64,000 bases of DNA from Ectothiorhodospiraceae bacterium 2226 (GTDB taxonomy: Bacteria > Pseudomonadota > Gammaproteobacteria > GCA-013348725): positions 2,414,501 to 2,478,500 of the forward strand of contig CP054689.1 in assembly GCA_013348725.1 (NCBI GenBank), in the 5' to 3' direction. Of this stretch, positions 36,078 to 44,535 are shown one piece after another. The notes under the pieces are model-generated. The model had not been told where the DNA came from. It did no database searches and saw only the letters and a program-made list of their open reading frames with translations. Positions within the stretch are counted from its first letter, which is position 1; each line of letters starts with the position of its first letter. A program made the translations under genes and the position numbers.

Positions 36078-36908
36078 GTGGCTGTACAGTTGGAAACAAG
36101 AAACATGGCGTTGTTCTGCGACTTCGAGAACATCGCGCTCGGCGTGCGGGATGCCAATTACGCCAAGTTCGATATCGGTCAGGTGCTGGAGCGTTTGCTG
36201 CTCAAGGGCAACATCGTGGTCAAGAAGGCCTACTGCGATTGGGACCGCTACAAGGCCTTCAAGGCGCCCATGCACGAAGCCAACTTCGAGCTGATCGAGA
36301 TCCCCCACGTGCGCCAATCGGGCAAGAATTCGGCCGATATCCGCATGGTGGTGGACGCGCTGGACCTCTGCTACACCAAGGCGCACGTGGACACCTTCGT
36401 GATCATCAGCGGCGACTCGGACTTCTCGCCCCTGGTGAGCAAGTTGCGCGAGAACGCCAAGATCGTGATCGGCGTGGGCGTGAAGTCCTCGACCTCGGAT
36501 CTGTTGATCGGCAACTGCGACGAGTTCATTTATTACGACGATCTGGTGCGCGAGAAGCCGGGCCGCAAGCGCGCGCGCAAGAAGAAGGCCGGCACGACGG
36601 CCAAGCCGCAGGAACAGGAACCCGAGGCCCAGAGCGAGGAGTTGCGCCGCCAGGAGGCGGTGGACTTCGTCATGGAGACCATCGACGCGCTGCTCGCCGA
36701 GCGCGGCGAGGAGGACAAGATCTGGGGTTCGATGGTCAAGCAGGCACTCAAGCGCCGCAAGCCGGGATTCAACGAATCCTATTACGGCTTTTCGACCTTC
36801 AGCCGGCTGCTCGAAGAGGCTCAGAAGCGCGGCATGCTGTCCTTGGAACGGGACGAGAAGTCCGGCGGCTATCTGATCCAGGCCACCGGCGAAGACGAGG
36901 TCGCCTGA
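36078..36908 (+). CDS. NYN-domain protein with C-terminal OST-HTH/LOTUS domain
   Basis: 276 residues from GTG (TAGGAGG upstream). Residues 9-150 are a NYN/LabA-like PIN domain: FCDFENIALG at the start, then SADIRMVVDALDL and VIISGDSDFSPLV supply the Asp residues of the metal-dependent nuclease site. A basic linker (KPGRKRARKKKAG, about 155-170) leads to a LOTUS-type winged helix (VDFVMETIDALLAERGEED to SGGYLIQATG). Together these suggest an RNA-directed nuclease or RNA-binding regulator. It stands alone on its strand, and a hairpin follows the stop. Confidence 0.9.
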   Translation: MAVQLETRNMALFCDFENIALGVRDANYAKFDIGQVLERLLLKGNIVVKKAYCDWDRYKAFKAPMHEANFELIEIPHVRQSGKNSADIRMVVDALDLCYTKAHVDTFVIISGDSDFSPLVSKLRENAKIVIGVGVKSSTSDLLIGNCDEFIYYDDLVREKPGRKRARKKKAGTTAKPQEQEPEAQSEELRRQEAVDFVMETIDALLAERGEEDKIWGSMVKQALKRRKPGFNESYYGFSTFSRLLEEAQKRGMLSLERDEKSGGYLIQATGEDEVA

Positions 36909-36934
36909 GGCGGCGAGGCAGGGCGGCGCGGGTT

Positions 36935-36953
36935 GAGCGGGCGGCGCCCGCTC
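36935..36953. terminator. Hairpin between convergent genes
   Basis: Perfect 8-bp stem GAGCGGGC (36935-36942) and GCCCGCTC (36946-36953) with a 3-base loop, 27 bases after the NYN stop and 23 bases past the minus-strand gene's stop. No T-run, so it is at best a weak bidirectional terminator. Confidence 0.4.
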
Positions 36954-36975
36954 CGGCGCCGCCGGCCGGCCCCGC

Positions 36976-37353
36976 TCAATGGATGGCGAAGCCGCCGGAG
37001 CGGCGCAGGAAGTCGATGAACGCGTGCACCTCATCGCGGGTGACGCGGTAGGGCGGCGGCCCCTCGCCCTCGTAATCCTCGCCCTTGCGCAACTGGTCCA
37101 CGCGTACCGGATCGCTCGCCCAGACGAACAAGTTGTCGGCATGGGTGGCGAGAAATCCCTCCAGCCGGTCGGCCAGGCGCCGGCACTCGTCCGGATCGGC
37201 CAAGCCCGCGCCGGTGCGGTCGGTCCACTCGGTCGGCACGTTGTAACCGGCGTCATGCACCACCCGCAGCAGTGCCCGCCAAGTGGCGTCCGGTACGGCG
37301 TAACGCTCGCCCCGCGGGGCCTCTGGATCCCTGCCGCGCACGTCCATGTGCAT
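36976..37353 (-). CDS. Conserved hypothetical protein
   Basis: 125 residues, acidic, soluble. No family recognised. Sequence is mixed helix and coil with several Trp residues (DATWRALL, VPTEWTD, LFVWASD) and a C-terminal helix (DEVHAFIDFLRRSGGFAIH). The ribosome-binding site GGAGGTCTGACG supports the ATG at 37353. It follows the small ferredoxin-fold gene by 16 bases in what looks like a two-gene unit. Confidence 0.65.
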   Translation of the reverse strand: MHMDVRGRDPEAPRGERYAVPDATWRALLRVVHDAGYNVPTEWTDRTGAGLADPDECRRLADRLEGFLATHADNLFVWASDPVRVDQLRKGEDYEGEGPPPYRVTRDEVHAFIDFLRRSGGFAIH

Positions 37354-37369
37354 CGTCAGACCTCCTCGT

Positions 37370-37600
37370 TCACAGTCCGATGAGTTCGCCGTGGACGCCG
37401 CGCGTCTTCAAGGCGTCGAGCAACTCGACCGCCTCCATACGGTCGGCGTCGTAGGTCACGATCATGAGGTGGGGTTTGTCGTCGTTGAAGTTGGCATCTA
37501 CCACGCCTTCGCGGCTGCGCAGCGTTTGCGTGATGTCCAAGCGTCGATCGGGCCCCAGGCCCTCGTCGACGTGCAGGGTAACGTCTACCACTCGACTCAT
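37370..37600 (-). CDS. Small ferredoxin-fold (HMA-like) protein
   Basis: 76 residues predicted to form beta-alpha-beta-beta-alpha-beta: MSRVVDVTLHVDEG, then a helix (DITQTLRSREG), VVDANFNDDKPHLMIVTYD and a second helix (MEAVELLDALKTRG). It resembles heavy-metal-associated domains in shape but lacks the CxxC metal site. The start at 37600 follows AAGGAGGCTGCT; an in-frame upstream start gives an unlikely extension. Role unknown. Confidence 0.7.
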   Translation of the reverse strand: MSRVVDVTLHVDEGLGPDRRLDITQTLRSREGVVDANFNDDKPHLMIVTYDADRMEAVELLDALKTRGVHGELIGL

Positions 37601-37822
37601 AGCAGCCTCCTTGCCGCTTGTGTGACGGGTTCCGGAGCGCACTGGCTGTCAGGCGCTCCCGCTGTGGCTCTCCCTAAGTATAGTTGCGGGCCCCGGCGTG
37701 CCGCGGCCCGCTGCGTGCCGGTCCCTCGCCTGCTCGTCCCCCGGCGCGTGGCTGCACCGACCCCCGACTGCACGCTACGGCAGTTCTGTTAGAATGCAGA
37801 GTTGCTGCCACACGCCTCGACC

Positions 37823-38764
37823 ATGACCAGCGCACTCTCGATTCGCAATCTCACCAAGACCTACAAGAACGGCTTTCAGGCCCTCAAGGGGATCGACCTC
37901 GATGTGCCGGAAGGCGAGTTCTTCGCCTTGCTGGGGCCCAACGGCGCGGGTAAATCGACCACCATCGGGATCGTGACCTCGCTGGTGAACAAGAGCGGGG
38001 GCACGGTGCGGGTGTTCGATAAGGACATCGACACCGAGTTCAGCGCCGCCAAGTCCTACATCGGACTGGTGCCGCAGGAAGTGAACTTCAACATGTTCGA
38101 GCCCTGCGTCGAGATCGTGGTGAACCAGGCCGGCTACTACGGAATCGACCGGCGCCTGGCGTATGAGCGGGCGGAGCACTACCTGCGCCGCCTCGGGCTA
38201 TGGGATAAACGTACGACGATGGCGCGCAACCTCTCCGGCGGGCAGAAGCGCCGGCTGATGATCGCGCGCGCGCTGGTGCACGAGCCGCGCCTCCTGATCC
38301 TGGATGAGCCCACCGCCGGCGTCGACATCGAGGTGCGCCGCTCCATGTGGGACTTCCTGCGCGAGATCAACGCGCGCGGGACCACCATCATCCTCACCAC
38401 GCACTACCTCGAAGAAGCCGAAAGCCTGTGCCGGCACATCGCCATTATCGACCACGGTCAGCTGGCGGAGAACACCAGCATGAAGGCGCTGCTCGCCCGC
38501 CTACAGATGGAGACCTTCGTGCTGGACCTCAAGGCGCCGCTCGCGCGGGCGCCGCAGCTGCCCGGCCAGCGCCTGCGCCTGATCGACGAGCACACGCTGG
38601 AGGCGGACGTGTCCAAGGAGGAGAGCCTCAACGCCCTGTTCGACGCCCTCTCGGCGCAGGGTATCGAGGTACTCAGCATGCGCAACAAGCGCAACCGCCT
38701 GGAGGAGTTGTTCCTCACCCTGGTCGAGGACGGACAGGCGAAGCGGCAGGCGGCGGCGATATGA
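37823..38764 (+). CDS. ABC exporter ATP-binding subunit (YadG-like)
   Basis: 313 residues. Walker A GPNGAGKST, Q-loop VPQEVNF, signature NLSGGQKRRLMIAR, Walker B LLILDEPTAGVD and the switch His in TTHYLEE are all present. The C-terminal 80 residues are the usual extension of YadG/NodI-type exporters. It pairs with the permease, whose start overlaps the stop by ATGA. Substrate unknown; lipids, polysaccharides or drugs are typical. The 222 bases upstream hold a possible -10 (TAGAAT, 37790-37795) but no clear -35. Confidence 0.94.
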   Translation: MTSALSIRNLTKTYKNGFQALKGIDLDVPEGEFFALLGPNGAGKSTTIGIVTSLVNKSGGTVRVFDKDIDTEFSAAKSYIGLVPQEVNFNMFEPCVEIVVNQAGYYGIDRRLAYERAEHYLRRLGLWDKRTTMARNLSGGQKRRLMIARALVHEPRLLILDEPTAGVDIEVRRSMWDFLREINARGTTIILTTHYLEEAESLCRHIAIIDHGQLAENTSMKALLARLQMETFVLDLKAPLARAPQLPGQRLRLIDEHTLEADVSKEESLNALFDALSAQGIEVLSMRNKRNRLEELFLTLVEDGQAKRQAAAI

Positions 38765-39534
38765 CGTTCGTCGAACAGTACGTCGCGTTCAGGACCATCC
38801 TGATCAAGGAGATCCTGCGCTTCGGGCGCATCTGGGTGCAGACCATCCTGCCGCCGATGGTCACCACGGCGCTTTACTTCATCATCTTCGGCGGCCTGAT
38901 CGGCAGCCAGATCGGCGACATGGAGGGGATCCGGTACATGGAGTACATCGTGCCCGGCCTGATCCTGATGGCGGTGATCACCAACTCCTATGCCAATGTC
39001 GTATCGTCCTTCTTCGGCGCCAAGTTCCAGCGTCACATCGAGGAGATGATGGTCTCGCCGGTGCCGAGCCACCTCATCCTGCTCGGGTTCATCGCCGGGG
39101 GTGTCGCGCGCGGGCTTGCGGTGGGGGTCGGGGTGACGCTGGTTGCCGCGACGGTTGCGAGCGTGCAGGTCCACAGCCTGGCGGTCGCGCTCAGCGTGGT
39201 GGTGCTCACCTCCATCCTGTTCTCGCTCGCCGGCTTTATCAACGGCGTGTTTGCGCGCAGCTTCGACGACATCTCCATCATTCCCACCTTCGTGCTCACG
39301 CCGCTGACTTACCTCGGCGGCGTGTTCTACACCATCCAGATGCTGCCGGACTTCTGGCAGAGCGTTTCGCTGGCCAACCCGATCCTGTACATGGTCAACG
39401 CCTTTCGCTACGGCCTGCTGGGTGTCAGCGATATCCCGCTGGCGCTTTCCTACGCCATCATCACCGGCTTCATCGTGGTGCTGTACGCGCTCAGCCTGTA
39501 CCTGCTCGAGCGCGGCTACGGGATCCGCAGCTGA
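38761..39534 (+). CDS. ABC-2 type permease (YadH-like)
   Basis: 257 residues with six hydrophobic segments. The typical ABC-2 motif is FVLTPLTYLGGVFYTIQMLP near residue 180, followed by SLANPILYMVNAFRYGLLG. An amphipathic connecting helix lies at the N-terminus (FRTILIKEILRFGRIWVQ). It overlaps the ATPase gene by four bases and forms the exporter with it; the closest E. coli analogue is YadH. Confidence 0.94.
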   Translation: MTFVEQYVAFRTILIKEILRFGRIWVQTILPPMVTTALYFIIFGGLIGSQIGDMEGIRYMEYIVPGLILMAVITNSYANVVSSFFGAKFQRHIEEMMVSPVPSHLILLGFIAGGVARGLAVGVGVTLVAATVASVQVHSLAVALSVVVLTSILFSLAGFINGVFARSFDDISIIPTFVLTPLTYLGGVFYTIQMLPDFWQSVSLANPILYMVNAFRYGLLGVSDIPLALSYAIITGFIVVLYALSLYLLERGYGIRS

Positions 39535-39696
39535 GGCCATGCGTCTACTCACAAGGGTCTGAAAAGGATAGGGAAGTCCCGCAAGGGCCCGCGCTTCGCG
39601 TGAACCGGGCGGCGGCAGACGGTCTGCTATAGTAAAAACGGGCGCACCGGATGGCGCCCGGCGGCGGACGCCGTCAACCGGCTCAAGGATGGGAGC

Positions 39697-40422
39697 ATGG
39701 CGGGAGTGTTCACGAGCAAGGACGATGCGCGGCGCGCGGTCTGGGATGGATTGGTAGAGGCCGGGGTGGCGCGGTTTCCGTTCCCACCCCACGGACGTAT
39801 CCCGAACTTCGAGGGGGCCCCGCAAGCGGCCGAGCGCCTGTTGAATCACCCGCTGTTTCACGACGTCAAGGCCATCAAGGTCAACGCCGACGCGCCGCAG
39901 CGGGCAGTGCGCGAGGCGGCTCTGGCGCGCGGGATCGTCCTGTATGTCGCCACCCCGCGGCTGCGGGACGGCATCAAGAGACTCGACCCCGAGCAGATTC
40001 CCCCTCAGAAGTTCGCCCAGGCCGCGACCCTGACCAAGGGGCATCGCTGGGCACAGCCCGTGCCGCTGGAGGAGCTTCCCTCGGTGGACCTGGTGGTGAC
40101 CGGCGCGGTGGGTGTCACGCGCGAAGGCCACTGCCTCGGTAAGGGTTCAGGCGAAGGGGATATCGAGTACGCCATCCTGCACGAACTCGGTCACGCCCCG
40201 GTGCCGATCGTGACCACCGTGCATCCCCTGCAGATCTTGGCGGGGTTCCCCATCGCAGCGCACGATTTGCCGCTGTCTCTGATCGCCACGCCGGACGAGG
40301 TGATCGAGGTCGCCGGCGCCCCCGGTGCCTCCCACGGCATCGACTGGGAACGCCTGCCGCCGGACTTCTACACGCCGATGGAAGGCTTGCGTCAGGCCAA
40401 GGGCGCCCACCGCGCTCGCTGA
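39697..40422 (+). CDS. 5-formyltetrahydrofolate cyclo-ligase-like protein
   Basis: 241 residues of the 5-FCL/MTHFS-like superfamily. RFPFPPHGRIPNFEGAPQAA is the start segment of the MTHFSD-like branch, and the C-terminal TGAVGVTREGHCLGKGSGEG DIEYAIL region matches the ATP/folate site of 5-FCL. The N-terminal part differs from YgfA, so a true folate cyclo-ligase activity is uncertain. The ribosome-binding site is AGGATGGGAGC. The 162-base upstream gap contains TATAGT, a likely -10, and a GGGCGC...GCGCCC hairpin. Confidence 0.8.
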   Translation: MAGVFTSKDDARRAVWDGLVEAGVARFPFPPHGRIPNFEGAPQAAERLLNHPLFHDVKAIKVNADAPQRAVREAALARGIVLYVATPRLRDGIKRLDPEQIPPQKFAQAATLTKGHRWAQPVPLEELPSVDLVVTGAVGVTREGHCLGKGSGEGDIEYAILHELGHAPVPIVTTVHPLQILAGFPIAAHDLPLSLIATPDEVIEVAGAPGASHGIDWERLPPDFYTPMEGLRQAKGAHRAR

Positions 40423-40535
40423 GCAGGCGCGGTTGCACGGCTCCGGCCCCGCGCTTCATACTGTCGAAAATCCGAAACTCAGCGAAAGGACTTGGGGATA
40501 ACCGCGCGCGGTTGCTCCGAGAAAGGGGGAAAAGC

Positions 40536-41195
40536 ATGGACATCGAGGCGGTCCAACGGGCCTATCGGCGCTACGCGCAGCTGTACGACGTGTACTTCGG
40601 GCTGATCTTTCAGCCCGGGCGCAAGGCCATCCTCCAGCGTATGGACTGCCACCCCGGTGAACACATCCTCGAAGTGGGCGTGGGTACCGGCATGTCGCTC
40701 CCGCTCTATCCGCAGGGTACCCACGTGACCGGCATCGACATCTCCCACGAGATGTTGGAGCGAGCCCGCGCCCGTAAGCAGCGCCACCGGTTGGACAACG
40801 TGGTCGCCCTGCAGCAGATGGACGCCGAGGACATGGACTTCCCGGACAACAGCTTCGACAAAGTGACGGCCATGTACGTCGCCTCGGTGGTGCCGAGCCC
40901 CGAGCGCCTGGTCAACGAGATGCGCCGCGTGTGCAAGCCCGACGGTGAGCTCTTCATCGTCAACCACTTCCAGCACAAGAACGCCCTGGTCGGGGGGGTG
41001 GAGCGGCTGATCGCGCCGCTGTCCAAGGTGTTGGGCTTTAGGCCGGACTTCTCGCTCGACGAGTTTATCGCTGAGACCGGGCTGGACGTGGTGGAGCAGA
41101 GCCCGGTCAACCTGTTCGGTTATTGGACCCTACTGCGCGCCTCCAACAACAAATCCGTGCTGGCGGAGCGTCCCGCGGTCTCCGCCAGCGCCTGA
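40536..41195 (+). CDS. Class I methyltransferase (PmtA-like)
   Basis: 219 residues with the SAM loop ILEVGVGTGMSLPLYP, VTGIDISHEML and the post-core MDAEDMDFPDNSFDKVTAMYV. The order and the start YRRYAQLYDVYFGLIFQPGR resemble phosphatidylethanolamine N-methyltransferases of the PmtA type, so phospholipid methylation (to phosphatidylcholine) is the best guess; ubiquinone-type methyltransferases are the alternative. The start follows GGGGGAAAAGC. Its last 66 bases overlap the 3' end of the mechanosensitive channel gene on the other strand. Confidence 0.85.
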   Translation: MDIEAVQRAYRRYAQLYDVYFGLIFQPGRKAILQRMDCHPGEHILEVGVGTGMSLPLYPQGTHVTGIDISHEMLERARARKQRHRLDNVVALQQMDAEDMDFPDNSFDKVTAMYVASVVPSPERLVNEMRRVCKPDGELFIVNHFQHKNALVGGVERLIAPLSKVLGFRPDFSLDEFIAETGLDVVEQSPVNLFGYWTLLRASNNKSVLAERPAVSASA

Positions 41196-44189
41196 GGACA
41201 GGGCGCGTTCGGGGTCCACGGGTAGATGCCGTATGTGCACGTCCTGCTGCGGGTAGGGCAGGGTGAGCCCCTCGCGTCGTAGCGCGGCCAGCACGCCCAT
41301 CAGCACCTGGGACTTCACGGTCGGCCCCGACGAGGCGCTCATGTCGGTGTAGAACTGCACCCGCAGCTCCAGCGACGAGTTTCCGAATCCGTCCAGCAAC
41401 ACGCTGGGGCCCGGTTCGTCCAGGACCTCGGGGTGGTCCGTGAGCACCTCGCGGATTATCGTCTGGGCGAGTTCCGGGTCGTCGTCGAAGCCGATCCCGA
41501 CGATGAAGACGGTGCGGATCACGTTGTCCGAGTGCGTCCAGTTGGTGAACGGCTGGGAGATAATGTCCGCATTGGGGATGATCACCTCCTGGTTGTCCCA
41601 GGTGCGCACCGTGAGCGACCGGATGCCGATGCGGCTCACGTTGCCGCTGTTCGCGCCGATGCTCACCGTATCGCCGGCCCGCACCGGGCGCTCGGCCAGC
41701 AGGATCAGCCCACTGATGAAATTGTTCGCGATGTTCTGCAGGCCGAAGCCCAGGCCGACGCCGAGCGCGCCCGCAAACACCGTGATGGTGGTCAGATCGA
41801 TGCCCAAAAGGTTGATCGCCACCAGGACGCCGATCAGCACCACGCTGTACTGGGTGAACACCGCCAGGCTGTTGCGGGCGCCGCTGTCGCTCACCCCCGC
41901 GAACAACCAGCGGTAGGTCAGCTCGCGCGACCAGCGCGCGATCCAGTACATGCTCACCAGCACCAAGGCGCTCAGCAGCAGCAGTTTGAGGGTGATGCGG
42001 TTGCTGCCCAGGGTGACCAGCGGGGTGTCCAGTAGGGCGAGGGCGCCTTGCACCACCGGCGACTCGCCGTCCCAGCCATATAAATAGAAGAGCGCGACCC
42101 ACGCCAGCAGCGCCAGCGCCGCACGCAGCAGACGATGAAAAGGTTCGATCACGCCTTGCGTCCACAGCAGGCCGTAGCCCGCGTGGCGCACCGTCCAGTC
42201 CTTGAGATGGTCGACGCCCTGGCGGAGTATGCTGCGCGAGGTCAACCAGGCGACGCTCACGGCCACCGCCGCCGCCAGGTAACCCAGGGCAGCCCAAGCG
42301 AGATTCACGTAACCGACCAGCCCCACAGCGGCGCTCGCCAGTACCACCAGCGGCACCAGCAGCGTGCCGACCGCCGCGGCCTGCGCGCGCCCGCCCTCGG
42401 CCGGCAGCCCCATGCGTGTGATGCGGTTCAGCAGCAGGCGCCGCAGGCGCAGCAGCGGGAAGATGAGGATGAACAGCAGCAGCATGAAGCCGCGTCCGGC
42501 CAACTCGCTGAGCAAGGGGGAGACCGGCAGCTGCGCGAGCAGCAGCATGGAGAGGGTGGCCGCGGCGCCCGCGTAGGTCAGCCGCCGCAGGTCGCGTGCC
42601 AAGCGCTGCTGGACGGGCCGCCGGGGGCGGCCGAGGGTGGCGCGCAGGGCGCCCCAGGTCAAACGCGCGGCGAGTACCGTCGCCAGGGCGTAGAGCAGCA
42701 GGCTGCGGGCCGGGTCGGGCACCTCCAGGAGCAGCGCGGTCCACGCCGCCATCCCGCCGAACAGCATAAAGCGCGCGTTGTCGCTGATGCTGGCCGCCAC
42801 GATGTGGACGAGCCGATAGGCGCGCCGGGTACGTACGCGCAGGCCCGTCGTATAGCGCCCCAATACGTAAATGAGCATCGCCCAACCGGCCAGCACCGAG
42901 GCGGCGACCATGCGCTCAGCGGCGCTGGCCCCCTGCAGGCGGGCACCCGCCGCCTCCATGGCCTGGCCGGAGGTGACGGCGAAGGCGGAGGGGATCTCGG
43001 CCAGGCGCTCACGCAGTTGACTCCACTCGGCGGCGCCGACGGGCAGGGCGCGCCGAACCCACAGACCCTGCTGGACCGCGCTGTCGTGCATCGCCTTGAG
43101 GTCCGCGTGCTTCGCGGCAAAGGCGCTCAGCAACGGCCCGAAGGCCTGCTGCGCCTCGGCGAGGTCGGCAACCAGCGCCGCCAGCAAGTCCTTTTCTTTG
43201 TGCACCGCGTCCCCGGCCTGGCCCTGCAGCGCCTGGCGGCGCGCCGCCACCTCGAACTGCTGCTGGATGACCCCGCCTTTGCGTTGCACGAGATTTTCCT
43301 GGGTCTGCAGCTCGGCGAGGGTGACCTCGGCCTGCTCGATGAGCGTTTCGATGTCGCGCGCGTCCTGGGCCGCCGCCGCGCCTTCCTCCAGCGCTTGCAG
43401 GCGGTGCTGGGCACGGGCGCGCAGGAGCTCCAGTTGCACCAGCTTGGCGCGCTCCCCGGCGTCGGTGATGCGCGCGCGCAACAAGCGGCGCTCGGCCTCG
43501 GTCTCCGGCGTATCGCCCAGTACCGCTTCGAGGGCCTTCCGATGCGCCGCCGCGTGCTGTGCCCAGTGCGCCTCCTGCGCCTTCACGCGTTCCTGCAGTT
43601 CATCCAGGGCCGCTTGGCGGTTCAACTCCTGGTGCGAGTGGAACTTGGTCTTGAGCACCTGCGCCCACTCGCGCGCCAGCGCCAAGCGCAGTTGTGCCTC
43701 CGCCAGTCCGGCGCGTAGCTGCTGTGCATTGAGGCGTGCGCTGGCGAGCGCGGTCTCCTTATCGGCGATCTCCTGGTTGACGGCGGCCAGGCGCTCCTGC
43801 TGCGGATCGTCGCGCTGGCCCTCCGCGGGCGCCGCCTTCAGCGCGCGTTGACGCTCGCGCAGACTGCTTAAGGCGCCTTCCTGGTTGCCGATAAGAATAT
43901 CAGTGGCAGTGAGTTCGACTTCGATGCCTTCCACCGCCACGCGCGCGCTGGCAACGTCCAGGTCGGCCTGCTCGATGGTGGCCTCATCGATGCTCTCTGG
44001 GTCGAGTTCCTGCAGGCGCTGATGGTGGGCCGCTCGCTGTTCCGCGGTGGCGTCCTCGCTCGGAGCCGCGGGCTCGGGGGCGGCGGCAGCGGCGCCTGCG
44101 GCGAGGCCGAACAGGACGATGAGCACCAGCCACAGGCGCGTAGCGCCGCGGGGGCGGTGCGTGGAAAGGCGGTCCTTCGCAGTGTCCAT
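41130..44189 (-). CDS. Large mechanosensitive channel (MscK/KefA-like)
   Basis: 1019 residues. A signal peptide (to about residue 37) precedes a long periplasmic coiled-coil domain (about 40-400), then about eleven membrane helices and the conserved MscS pore and cytosolic module. The pore region reads TVFAGALGVGLGFGLQNIANN, followed by FISGLILLAERPVRAGDTV and the MscS beta-domain (VIIPNADIISQPFTNWTHSD). It would open under osmotic downshock. The stop lies inside the last codons of the convergent methyltransferase gene, with no room for an independent terminator. Confidence 0.94.
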   Translation of the reverse strand: MDTAKDRLSTHRPRGATRLWLVLIVLFGLAAGAAAAAPEPAAPSEDATAEQRAAHHQRLQELDPESIDEATIEQADLDVASARVAVEGIEVELTATDILIGNQEGALSSLRERQRALKAAPAEGQRDDPQQERLAAVNQEIADKETALASARLNAQQLRAGLAEAQLRLALAREWAQVLKTKFHSHQELNRQAALDELQERVKAQEAHWAQHAAAHRKALEAVLGDTPETEAERRLLRARITDAGERAKLVQLELLRARAQHRLQALEEGAAAAQDARDIETLIEQAEVTLAELQTQENLVQRKGGVIQQQFEVAARRQALQGQAGDAVHKEKDLLAALVADLAEAQQAFGPLLSAFAAKHADLKAMHDSAVQQGLWVRRALPVGAAEWSQLRERLAEIPSAFAVTSGQAMEAAGARLQGASAAERMVAASVLAGWAMLIYVLGRYTTGLRVRTRRAYRLVHIVAASISDNARFMLFGGMAAWTALLLEVPDPARSLLLYALATVLAARLTWGALRATLGRPRRPVQQRLARDLRRLTYAGAAATLSMLLLAQLPVSPLLSELAGRGFMLLLFILIFPLLRLRRLLLNRITRMGLPAEGGRAQAAAVGTLLVPLVVLASAAVGLVGYVNLAWAALGYLAAAVAVSVAWLTSRSILRQGVDHLKDWTVRHAGYGLLWTQGVIEPFHRLLRAALALLAWVALFYLYGWDGESPVVQGALALLDTPLVTLGSNRITLKLLLLSALVLVSMYWIARWSRELTYRWLFAGVSDSGARNSLAVFTQYSVVLIGVLVAINLLGIDLTTITVFAGALGVGLGFGLQNIANNFISGLILLAERPVRAGDTVSIGANSGNVSRIGIRSLTVRTWDNQEVIIPNADIISQPFTNWTHSDNVIRTVFIVGIGFDDDPELAQTIIREVLTDHPEVLDEPGPSVLLDGFGNSSLELRVQFYTDMSASSGPTVKSQVLMGVLAALRREGLTLPYPQQDVHIRHLPVDPERALSSGAGGDRGTLRQHGFVVGGAQ

Positions 44190-44535
44190 AGGGCGCTTGT
44201 TTTAGCACGAGACCCCCAAGCGGCGCGTGTTGGGACTCCCAACTTCCGCCGCGGCGGGGGGCGCCCGCGGGATGGGATGGGGATCGCAGTCGGCGGCGCT
44301 GGCGCGCGATATGAATGGCAGGGTGATTCGTCTACATTAAGGATTGAGCGCCCCGCCGGGCGTTCTTTCCCAGGCACGCGAATCGCGCGCCCTTACAGCC
44401 GGGCGAAGGAGCGCCGCCGAGCCGCCGAGCAGGGAGAACTAGACCAAACCGGGGCGGTCCAAAGATTCTGGAAGAACATGTGTTGGGGTGGAAGAGGTAT
44501 GAGCTAAACGAGCCAATAAAGCGAGGATGCAGGTC
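44190..44535. other. Divergent promoter region between mscK-like gene and prkA
   Basis: 346 bases, no gene. It must hold the promoters of both flanking units. A small hairpin CGCCC-CGCC-GGGCG followed by TTCTTT lies near 44349-44368 on the plus strand and could attenuate transcription. I searched for a sigma-54 (GG-N10-GC) motif because yeaGH is nitrogen-regulated in E. coli and found only a poor candidate, TGGCAG, without the downstream GC. Confidence 0.5.

Noticed and set aside
44190-44535. Sigma-54 promoter for prkA
   Set aside because: The TGGCAG sequence lacks the GC at the required -12 spacing, so a sigma-54 promoter is not supported.
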